In this document: one piece after another, positions 1 to 6,379 of the stretch
How positions within the stretch are numbered: the stretch's first letter is position 1
How the letters are laid out: every line of letters starts with the position of its first letter
Position numbers and translations under genes: made by a program
The notes under the pieces: model-generated
The model's database searches: none
The model's input: only the letters and a program-made list of their open reading frames with translations
Told to the model about the DNA's origin: nothing
Source: an uncultured Bacteroidota bacterium
Lineage (GTDB): Bacteria > Bacteroidota > Bacteroidia > Chitinophagales > Chitinophagaceae
Length of the DNA: 33,924 nucleotides
Reading direction: 5' to 3'
NCBI GenBank assembly: GCA_903953815.1
Contig: CAJBLA010000143.1
Span: 1-33,924 of the forward strand

Positions 1-1113
1 CTTTACTTCCCCATTTCCACCTTGAATATAATAATTTTTAGCAAGTTCCTCCCCAATTGCCTTAACAAAAGCAGCTTTAATTTTCGAAATCTTCTCAGCG
101 GCAGAATTACTAGTAATATTGGCCATATCATCAATCCTATTTTTCATTTCTTGTAAATTTCCAATACTTGATAAGCTTGTATATATATCGTATAACTCTT
201 CTCTTTTACCACGTAAAAAACTCAGTCCTACTCCTTCTGGATGGTTTAAATAAAACAAGTATAATGTCTTTTCTAGAGGCCTAAGTTTTATTTCAATATT
301 ACCAAAATCGGGCAAAAAGATTCTTTTTCTTTCATCAATAACCAACTTGCTTAAAGCAACATTTTGCTTAAAATTTTGGGAAAATAACATTTTAACCCTT
401 AGTGACTCCATGATATTCAAAGCCTGGTGTATTTCAGCAAATGATAATTTTGCTTTTAGCTTATTCATGCAATCAGCGCAAATATCAGCTGTACGTAACT
501 TTAATTTTATGTCCTTTTTCTCCAAACACATGTCATTCACGCAACCAATTGGATCGTTATGAACGGAAGTTCTTAATTCATCGTAATCATTAAACATGTG
601 TTTTTGAAGCAAAAGGGCTATTACTTCGTAAGCTATAGGGAAGGCATCGTAACATTTTATGAAATGATTCCAGTCGGAAGTATGAATAAATCCATTAGTG
701 GGCATTTTTTCATCTAAACTTGCAAACCAGTTTTTATCATTTGAAATTTCAGTTAATAAAATAACAAATTCGTCATTGTTAATTCCCCTGCGTAAACGGT
801 AGTTATTACATTTAGCAAAGAGGGTTTCCCAATTAGACGCTTTTCTGCTAAATGGGAATTCGAACAACCTAATCCCTTTAGAACTTTTATAAGACTCATA
901 ATATGAAGCTTGTGGTCTACTCAATTTTACTCCTTTTTCAAACTTCTCTTGATCTAGAATTACATTTTCAACATAATCATCCTCGCTAAAATCAATTAAG
1001 TTATCGTTGTCGCATATAAACTGAATTGGGCCATCTAATGCATTCAATAAATCAATCACCTCCGTAAAAGTTTCATTACTCACATCCCCATCTTTAATTA
1101 AATGTATTTTCAT
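1..1113 (-). CDS. Uncharacterised protein with Cys4 motif, 3' end beyond window
   Basis: Missing from the ORF track because it has no stop in the window. Reading the minus strand from the ATG at 1113 gives 371 codons open to base 1, beginning MKIHLIKDGD. Near residues 190-220 there is a C-x4-C ... C-x2-C arrangement (GCVNDMC, then ICADC about 16 residues on), which looks like a structural zinc site. The part after it is helical and charged. I do not recognise a catalytic motif. The start lies 2 bp downstream of the vWA gene stop, so the two are probably co-transcribed and translationally coupled. The function is unknown. A zinc-ribbon-bearing partner of the vWA protein is possible but only inferred from position. 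Confidence 0.75.
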   Translation of the reverse strand, partial: MKIHLIKDGDVSNETFTEVIDLLNALDGPIQFICDNDNLIDFSEDDYVENVILDQEKFEKGVKLSRPQASYYESYKSSKGIRLFEFPFSRKASNWETLFAKCNNYRLRRGINNDEFVILLTEISNDKNWFASLDEKMPTNGFIHTSDWNHFIKCYDAFPIAYEVIALLLQKHMFNDYDELRTSVHNDPIGCVNDMCLEKKDIKLKLRTADICADCMNKLKAKLSFAEIHQALNIMESLRVKMLFSQNFKQNVALSKLVIDERKRIFLPDFGNIEIKLRPLEKTLYLFYLNHPEGVGLSFLRGKREELYDIYTSLSSIGNLQEMKNRIDDMANITSNSAAEKISKIKAAFVKAIGEELAKNYYIQGGNGEVK

Positions 1114-1115
1114 AA

Positions 1116-1745
1116 TTAATCTTCAAATAAATTACCTAAACTTCTGTTTGTTTTTTTCTTCTCAAAATAATGATTCATTGATTTGTCTAATTTACTCCAA
1201 ACACTATTATTCATTTCCCCTTTTTCAAAAGAAAAACTATTTTGTTTTTTTATGGACATACTTTCAGCAACATCAACTGCATCCAAAGTAGCCCCAATGA
1301 AACTAAAAGTCCATTTTCCTGATTCTTCTAATGAAGAAATCATATTACGAATTTTTACTAAGTTAAACAATCTTGACGCATTTTCATGGCCATCTGTAAG
1401 AATTACTACAACAACGGTAGTTGGAAGTCTACTACTTTGAGTTTGAATACTAATTTGGGTTATTGTATCTCCAATTGCATCCAAAAGTGCAGTTGAACCA
1501 TCTGGTCGATAGGTTACATGATTTAATAATTGTATAGTACTTGGATTGGACTGGAAGTAATGATGGTCAATATGGTTATTAAAAGTAGTTAACCCCATTG
1601 TAATTTCTTCCTCCTCAAATTCAAGACCCTTTAGCTTAATTCTATTGACCTGCTCATTAAACCCATTAATGGTGCTGTCAATACAATCAGACATTGAACC
1701 GCTCTTGTCCACGATTAAGTGGTAAATTGTTTTTCTCTTTTTCAT
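1116..1745 (-). CDS. vWA-domain protein, TerY-like
   Basis: A 209-aa von Willebrand factor A domain making up nearly the whole protein. The metal-ion-dependent adhesion site is complete: DKSGSMSD near residue 13 (DxSxS), a GSTALLDAI loop near residue 83 supplying the Thr, and ILTDGHENAS near residue 115 supplying the Asp. There is no signal peptide or transmembrane segment, so it is probably cytoplasmic. Stand-alone cytoplasmic vWA proteins of this type (TerY/YfbK-like) usually act as metal-dependent scaffolds for partner proteins. It lies 1 bp after the DUF6717-like gene and 2 bp before the Cys4 gene on the same strand, so those two are the natural partner candidates. The domain call is firm; the TerY comparison is family-level only. 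Confidence 0.88.
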   Translation of the reverse strand: MKKRKTIYHLIVDKSGSMSDCIDSTINGFNEQVNRIKLKGLEFEEEEITMGLTTFNNHIDHHYFQSNPSTIQLLNHVTYRPDGSTALLDAIGDTITQISIQTQSSRLPTTVVVVILTDGHENASRLFNLVKIRNMISSLEESGKWTFSFIGATLDAVDVAESMSIKKQNSFSFEKGEMNNSVWSKLDKSMNHYFEKKKTNRSLGNLFED

Positions 1746-1746
1746 G

Positions 1747-2055
1747 TTATTTATTGTTTATTAATTTGATAAAAATGGTTTCTGGATATCCCCCTTCAAA
1801 AACATACTCAGTTACTGGACAAAGCCATAATTGATGGTTAATTGTTTCACCTTTAAAACTATCTACATGATAGTAAGCCCCATAATCTACAAGCGCGTGA
1901 CCTATATTATCTAATAGCCCTTTGTTCATCCCAATCCTTATTTTAGTCAGTTGCGCATCTGCGTCCTCAAATTCCTCTGTGCTTAGCTTTAGGGTCGCTT
2001 TTCCTTGGTTATTTGAGACAAGATCGAGAAAGGTGTCAGCCCCATCAACCATCAT
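1747..2055 (-). CDS. DUF6717-like protein (5' end probably broken)
   Basis: The 102-aa track ORF begins at MMVDGADTF, but the same frame stays open upstream to about 2178 without an ATG, GTG or TTG. It encodes a convincing N-terminal strand region (TLSFYKEAGIWYADLP). From memory, DUF6717 proteins open with a short lead, then FYKE..xWYIDLP, then MVxGADTxLD, and end with a HRxWLC..T..VF segment. The C-terminus here (NHQLWLCPVTEYVF) fits. The likely original start is the ATG at 2177, now out of frame (see the 2056-2177 entry). The function of the family is unknown. It is first in a three-gene minus-strand run with the vWA and Cys4 genes. If translated only from 2055, the protein lacks the first third of the fold. 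Confidence 0.6.
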   Translation of the reverse strand: MMVDGADTFLDLVSNNQGKATLKLSTEEFEDADAQLTKIRIGMNKGLLDNIGHALVDYGAYYHVDSFKGETINHQLWLCPVTEYVFEGGYPETIFIKLINNK

Positions 2056-2177
2056 TAGGTTGGCCTTAGTTCCGAGATTTGCTTCTAAGAAAGCAGGTAA
2101 GTCGGCATACCAGATTCCGGCCTCTTTGTAAAAAGATAATGTTTTGGTAACTGTGGAAGTTTGGTGATTGTTTGCAT
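2056..2177 (-). other. Out-of-frame N-terminal coding remnant of the DUF6717-like gene
   Basis: On the minus strand the ATG at 2177 opens MQTITK, which then runs out of frame to a stop. Deleting the 17 bases CTTCCACAGTTACCAAA, which lie between two ACCAAA repeats, restores MQTITK directly to TLSFYKEAG in the main frame. The -7-like element about 20 bp upstream also fits a start at 2177. The most economical reading is a 17-bp insertion that broke the gene. A programmed -1 slip at CCAAAAC or a sequencing error are alternatives. Confidence 0.5.
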
Positions 2178-2196
2178 ATTATATTGGTTTAGAATA

Positions 2197-2204
2197 CAAA
2201 ATTA
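2197..2204 (-). promoter_or_regulatory. Possible Bacteroidota -7 element
   Basis: CAAAATTA on the plus strand reads TAATTTTG on the minus strand, an exact TAnnTTTG. It lies 20 bp upstream of the ATG at 2177. No TTTG -33 box is visible at the usual 19-21 bp spacing, so support is moderate. Confidence 0.3.
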
Positions 2205-2416
2205 CTTTGAGCGGATGGCTAATTTTCTTCTCTACAAGTTGTAATGAATTGATTATTTTTTGGGTAAATATTTGATAACCAACATGTTAATAACTTAGCC
2301 GATTTTGATACACTTTTTGGCGCATGTTGATAAATATTTATCCTACTTATTTATCAGGAGATACTAGGAATGTCTACTTTTATTTTCCCCCTAAATTTCA
2401 CCTAACATTGAAGAAG

Positions 2417-3970
2417 ATGGAAAATGTAAATAATGATGAAGCATTATGCATAGATGCCCTAGCTGACATCATAAGTGTACGTCCGCTGAAGCCGGATAGA
2501 ATTAAACATTTGGTGAAAAAACATAATGAACTTTATGAAAATACTAAATCCATTTCTCCCGCTCAAAATGATTTCTTTTTTTTATACATGAAACTATGTG
2601 AATTAGATGGACTGATTAAAAAAACTGAAAGTGCAAAAATTGCCTTAAATGAGTTCAGTCAAATATATCATTTAAGTACTGGAAACATTATTAAATGGTT
2701 AGTAAAGCATGAGGAGGATGGGCTTTACATCAGAGAAAATGTAAAGAATACAAAAATTGAAATATCGGATATTGATAATGAAGGTATTTTATGGTTAAAT
2801 TGGTTTTGCATAAAAGTTGAAATTGTTAGTTTTATTCCGGTTTTAGATTTTATGTTGACATTTAATGATCACTATGATAAAACAATGGATAAGTACCGTA
2901 CAGATAACGATGAAGAAACTTATCTAGAATGTGGCGTAGAATATTATAAATCAAATAATGAGCAAAGAAGACTAATGGATTTTGTTAGGCATTTGATTAA
3001 TCCTCCAATTGAAGATATATTTTCACAAGCTACAACATCACTAGACTATAGTAAATTAAAGAATTATGTTCCTTTAAAAGTGGAGCATCACAGCCATACG
3101 CCATCAACTGAACTACAAGCAGCGCATGATTTATTTCATCAAGACAAATATGAAGACGCTAAATTTAAATATACTGAACTACTACAGTCCAGAAATGATT
3201 TTCAAGAGGCATGGCTAGGCTTAACAATTAGTAATTTCATATTAGGGGACTTTGACGCGGCCTATATAGCAAGTTCTAAGCTTTTAGCATATCAATACCG
3301 AGATTTAATTCGCTATATAGAAAAATATAAGCAAAATGATAGTAAGTCGGAAAATGAATTTTATATAGCAGATAAAACTTGTGAAGAATCGGTCAATGAT
3401 TATAAAACTAGCACTGACAAACTAGCGTGGTTAGCTGAAAATAGAGCACTCTATAATAGTATATCCATTAGGCCAGAAGGGCTTCCGTCGATAGCTAGTT
3501 GTTGCTTAAATGGGAAGCATTATGAAAATATATCAGTATTTCATAGTACATACTGTGATGCACAAATAGATGAAAACATATTAGATACAAAAACACATTT
3601 AGAAGCTGTTATTCATTTTATAGAAAAAATGGATATTAAAAAATTAGATGAGCTTTTATTAAAACAGAGTTACTCGAGTATAAGCAAGGCTAAGTTTATG
3701 GTAGAATTAAAAGGTGTATTTGATAGGTTTAATGACTCAAAAGACACCGTTTTATATGCAGAACCAGGAATATGTCAGGGTTGCAATAATGGATGCGGCG
3801 GATTTACCTTCTTAAGTAATAAATCTAGAAACTATATTGATCTGGTAATTAAGTCAGAAGATAATATCGTAACAGATATTTTTGAATGCAGTCAATTTAA
3901 AAATGATAATTTAGTTAAATCGATGCTTGGGAAAAGGATTACATTTTACAAAAACGATATGCCATTTTAA
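2417..3970 (+). CDS. Uncharacterised TPR-containing protein with C-terminal Cys cluster
   Basis: The track ORF begins at 2324, but its first 31 residues look like translated leader. The ATG at 2417 (MENVNNDEAL) is a better start and gives about 517 aa. The N-terminal half is helical with no motif I recognise. The middle carries a TPR-like pair (LFHQDKYEDAKFKYTELL followed by GLTISNFILGDFDAAYIAS), suggesting protein binding. The C-terminal region contains ICQGCNNGCGGF, a CxxCxxxCGG cluster that could bind zinc or a metal centre, followed by a small beta-rich end. There is no signal peptide. The next gene starts 11 bp downstream on the same strand, so the two form a likely operon. The function is unknown. 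Confidence 0.75.
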   Translation: MENVNNDEALCIDALADIISVRPLKPDRIKHLVKKHNELYENTKSISPAQNDFFFLYMKLCELDGLIKKTESAKIALNEFSQIYHLSTGNIIKWLVKHEEDGLYIRENVKNTKIEISDIDNEGILWLNWFCIKVEIVSFIPVLDFMLTFNDHYDKTMDKYRTDNDEETYLECGVEYYKSNNEQRRLMDFVRHLINPPIEDIFSQATTSLDYSKLKNYVPLKVEHHSHTPSTELQAAHDLFHQDKYEDAKFKYTELLQSRNDFQEAWLGLTISNFILGDFDAAYIASSKLLAYQYRDLIRYIEKYKQNDSKSENEFYIADKTCEESVNDYKTSTDKLAWLAENRALYNSISIRPEGLPSIASCCLNGKHYENISVFHSTYCDAQIDENILDTKTHLEAVIHFIEKMDIKKLDELLLKQSYSSISKAKFMVELKGVFDRFNDSKDTVLYAEPGICQGCNNGCGGFTFLSNKSRNYIDLVIKSEDNIVTDIFECSQFKNDNLVKSMLGKRITFYKNDMPF

Positions 3971-3981
3971 ATTAATAATTC

Positions 3982-4467
3982 ATGGAAATTTTAATGTTAT
4001 TTGGGTTTGTATTTTTACTAAGTTTCATAGTGAATAGTTTAACTGGAGTTGATAAACGCAAAAATGAAGAAGTTGATTTAGTAAAAATTACCAAGGATGC
4101 TCAAATTGAAACAGGATACCCAACTTCAATCATGCGCTCATTACATATCAATAGCACAATGGAACCTCCTCTGCCTTATCATAATTATAATGATGAACAA
4201 CTAGGTAGGTTTAAAGAAGAAGAGGCTGTTCCTTATAATAAACATAATTATACCATAAATATGTTTATTGAATCAAATCAAGAACTGAATTTAAGCCTAT
4301 TTGAAAGAGAGCTTACCGAACAAATGGTAAACGATGCCTACGAAAAAGTACTTAACGAACATTTGAGCAATATTAAAAAGGGAATTCCAGATGTTTTCAA
4401 TATAACTGACAAAAAAGAGGCCAAGGATTATCTATTAAATTATGTAAATAATTCAAGCAAACATTAA
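3982..4467 (+). CDS. Small membrane-anchored protein of unknown function
   Basis: A 161-aa protein starting with a hydrophobic stretch (MLFGFVFLLSFIVNSL) that should act as a single N-terminal transmembrane anchor. A basic segment (DKRKNEE) follows and the rest is a soluble acidic domain. The C-terminal half is predicted helical (ELTEQMVNDAYEKVLNEHL). It starts 11 bp after the TPR gene and is probably co-expressed, so it may tether or partner that protein at the inner membrane. No known family is recognised. Remnants of two other genes lie just downstream, so this gene marks the end of the intact plus-strand block. Confidence 0.7.
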   Translation: MEILMLFGFVFLLSFIVNSLTGVDKRKNEEVDLVKITKDAQIETGYPTSIMRSLHINSTMEPPLPYHNYNDEQLGRFKEEEAVPYNKHNYTINMFIESNQELNLSLFERELTEQMVNDAYEKVLNEHLSNIKKGIPDVFNITDKKEAKDYLLNYVNNSSKH

Positions 4468-4477
4468 ATTAACCATT

Positions 4478-4647
4478 ATGGGAAAATACGGTTTTAGCTT
4501 TAGCTGTAAAAGGGCACTCGGGATTACCGCGGCAAAGCAAAAGTTTGCTCGAGAAAATGGCATACCACTTCGGTAAATGGCATCGAAAGAAAAGTAGGCC
4601 GTTCGGTTATCAACTTGCTTTTAGGCGCATTGTTTAAAAAGAGATAA
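4478..4647 (+). pseudogene. Frameshifted small basic protein gene (about 55 aa)
   Basis: The ATG at 4478 opens MGKYGFSFSCKRALGITAAK and continues to ARENGIPLR before a TAA at 4574. Shifting frame near 4567 gives TSVNGIERKVGRSVINLL and then GALFKKR, ending at TAA 4645-4647. The joined product closely resembles a widespread family of tiny basic proteins, recalled as opening FSWKRAxG and continuing AKxxxxRxxGIPxTxxGxxRKxG. No family name is known to me. A single indel in the GIP-L/T segment explains both halves. It lies 10 bp after the small membrane protein gene and 4 bp before the septoil-knot remnant. Confidence 0.6.
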
Positions 4648-4651
4648 ACAT

Positions 4652-4789
4652 AAACCCTATTCGGGAATTTGGTTCTGGACTACCTTTAAATCCGAAGCTG
4701 ATTGGAAAGTGTATTTCACGAAATTCAAATCGGAAGCAACCCTAAAAGTTTACTTCACTAAATTCAAGAGTGAAGCCGGTATGAAATAA
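4652..4789 (+). pseudogene. 3' fragment of a septoil-knot (DUF6150-like) gene
   Basis: The frame encodes KPYSGIWFWTTFKSEADW and two further FKSEA repeats ending AGMK, then TAA. It lacks a start codon, and a stop lies just upstream in frame. It is collinear without gaps with 31587-31724, the end of the intact gene. By hand count 18 of 138 bases differ, and 17 of these are synonymous. The 5' half, including the signal peptide and first repeats, is absent. This is a decayed paralogue, not a fresh duplicate. Confidence 0.75.
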
Positions 4790-4797
4790 TTGAATGA

Positions 4798-5040
4798 TTA
4801 AAGCCTAAATAATAGCACCTCAAATTCATCGTAAGCGGTCATTACTTGATCAACTACGTTGATTTTAATAGTGCATACAACATCATCCCCTTCTTCCTCT
4901 AGGACCTGGTTCCTAAGGCGGTTGTATTTGGTCTTATCTGCCAATGATTCAACATATACTAACTGATCTTTAGTTAGGTCACTAAATAGGTATTCTCTTG
5001 AATCTAAGATGTATTTATTGGTGATGTTTGAGCCTCTCAT
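4798..5040 (-). CDS. Small hypothetical protein
   Basis: An 80-aa ORF with no recognised family. It is predicted as a short alpha/beta protein: a helix (KDQLVYVESLADK), an acidic EEEGDD turn, and a beta strand (VVCTIKINVV) before a hydrophobic end. It is last in a minus-strand run with the 188-aa gene, the SPFH gene and the AAA+ gene, and starts 42 bp after the 188-aa gene stop. It converges on the septoil-knot remnant with 8 bp between. Coding potential is supported by ordinary amino-acid composition and by its place at the end of the run. The function is unknown. Confidence 0.55.
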   Translation of the reverse strand: MRGSNITNKYILDSREYLFSDLTKDQLVYVESLADKTKYNRLRNQVLEEEGDDVVCTIKINVVDQVMTAYDEFEVLLFRL

Positions 5041-5082
5041 GGGTATATTTAATTACGCTAAATTAGTATAAATCATACTAAA

Positions 5083-5649
5083 CTAAATACTGTTACTATT
5101 AGGAATAGTAAATAAAAAGTACTGTGGCATCTTGTTTTCAATTAAATAGTAATCATCGCATTGTATTATTAGTTCCCTTTGCTTAATGACCTTTTTATTC
5201 CAATCACTAGTGAGCTCTATTGCGGCATTACTTGTATATCCCATTTTATCAACAATAAATTGTTGCATTTGGTGCTGGTATATCATATAGCCATTACTTT
5301 GCTGTAAAAGCTCCTTTATATATTTATTATTTGAAAAGATAGGCGTATTTATAATCTTTAAAATAATTTCTGAGTCAACTTTATTATATAAACTTTTTAA
5401 AATAGTAAAATTTTGTTCAGTAGGTTGTTTTATGGCATCATAAATATCATTGAAAGTTAATTTTGTACTTACCTGTTGATTATTTGATGTGCCACTTAAA
5501 TGTATTACTTCACTTGGCCTTATTGCATCTGTCACCATTCGGATAAATTTAATCCCTTGCTCCTTCCATTTAACCACCCGATCAAGTAAAGAAGGAAATT
5601 GTATGATATTAGCATCATCAATTGATAAAATCATTTCTACGTATTTCAT
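5083..5649 (-). CDS. Hypothetical protein
   Basis: A 188-aa soluble protein with no signal peptide and no motif I recognise. It begins with alternating hydrophobic and charged residues (MKYVEMILSIDDANIIQF), and its middle is helical with many Ile, Asn and Gln. It follows the SPFH gene by 90 bp, and the gap holds a strong hairpin, so its expression may be partly uncoupled from the upstream genes. The function is unknown. Position suggests a role with the SPFH/AAA+ pair. Confidence 0.6.
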   Translation of the reverse strand: MKYVEMILSIDDANIIQFPSLLDRVVKWKEQGIKFIRMVTDAIRPSEVIHLSGTSNNQQVSTKLTFNDIYDAIKQPTEQNFTILKSLYNKVDSEIILKIINTPIFSNNKYIKELLQQSNGYMIYQHQMQQFIVDKMGYTSNAAIELTSDWNKKVIKQRELIIQCDDYYLIENKMPQYFLFTIPNSNSI

Positions 5650-5675
5650 AATATTATATTTTAAAAAATTAAGAA

Positions 5676-5707
5676 AAGAAGACGCCGAAACAAATCAGCG
5701 CCTTCTT
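5676..5707 (-). terminator. Intergenic hairpin, possible partial terminator
   Basis: Arms AAGAAGACGC and GCGCCTTCTT form a 10-bp stem with one G-U pair on the minus strand, closed by a 12-nt loop. The minus-strand 3' side reads CTTCTTTTCTTAATTTTTT, which suits intrinsic termination after the SPFH gene. It is clearly related to the hairpin at 6319-6348. Confidence 0.55.
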
Positions 5708-5739
5708 ATTATTACTAACCCAACCATCAAACCATTAAA

Positions 5740-6297
5740 CTAGTTCATCATTTCAGGTAAAGCAAATGAAGCATGTTGCTGTTCCATGTTTTTATTTTGT
5801 ATTATCCTTAATGAATTTATACTAGCCAAATCCGTTAACGTAACTCGTTCTACTTTAATACCCCACCTTCTCACAAACGCACCTACCTTTTTGGTAAGCA
5901 ATGAATCCATGCCGTAAATCTCAGAAAATGTCATACCCTCAATAATTTCTCTAATCATTCCCTGTGTGGTATCAATAAGCACATCATGCGGCTGTGAGAT
6001 AGTGGTTAAATAAGTTTTAACATCTTCGATCCTAAAGCGAATAATAGCCTTCACAACCACATTTCTGCCATTACGGGTGGTGATACTTTGCGGATTCATC
6101 TCAAGTGACTGGGTAATTATTGTCGCTTCCCATACAGAATCTAAAAATGGAATTTTAAAGTGAATACCTGGCTTTAACACCTTTTGTTGAAGCTTGCCGC
6201 ATCTAAGCATAATAGCCTCATTCCATTGTTCAACAATAACATAAGGTAAAAACTCCTTTCCAATACTTATTATAAAGTCAATTAATTTATCAAACAT
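5740..6297 (-). CDS. Band-7/SPFH (stomatin-like) domain protein
   Basis: 185 aa. The N-terminus is amphipathic to hydrophobic (FIISIGKEFLPYVIV) and probably membrane-associating. The core SPFH signature follows: LKPGIHFKIPFLDSVWE, then beta strands with VVVKAIIRFRIEDVKTYL, then a helix leading to IREIIEGMTFSEIYG and the WGIKVERVTLTDL segment. That order is typical of stomatin/prohibitin/HflK proteins, but the long C-terminal coiled coil of full-length members is missing, leaving a minimal domain. Such proteins form membrane microdomain rings and often associate with AAA+ proteases or ATPases. The AAA+ gene 82 bp upstream on the same strand is the obvious partner. Related hairpins lie on both sides of this gene. 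Confidence 0.85.
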   Translation of the reverse strand: MFDKLIDFIISIGKEFLPYVIVEQWNEAIMLRCGKLQQKVLKPGIHFKIPFLDSVWEATIITQSLEMNPQSITTRNGRNVVVKAIIRFRIEDVKTYLTTISQPHDVLIDTTQGMIREIIEGMTFSEIYGMDSLLTKKVGAFVRRWGIKVERVTLTDLASINSLRIIQNKNMEQQHASFALPEMMN

Positions 6298-6318
6298 AAT
6301 TTTTCATTTTTTTAGTAA

Positions 6319-6348
6319 AAGAAGCGCCGATATTTCGCAGCGCTTCTT
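6319..6348 (-). terminator. Intergenic hairpin between AAA+ and SPFH genes
   Basis: Perfect 9-bp arms AAGAAGCGC and GCGCTTCTT enclose a 12-nt loop, inside which CGA and TCG can add three more pairs. The minus-strand 3' side is only modestly T-rich, so it may be a partial terminator or an mRNA-processing or stability element. Confidence 0.55.
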
Positions 6349-6379
6349 GATAATCAAAACACACACATTATTCAAAAAA

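Noticed and set aside
347-562. Plus-strand 71-aa ORF from the track
   Set aside because: It is a shadow of the long open minus-strand frame 1-1113.
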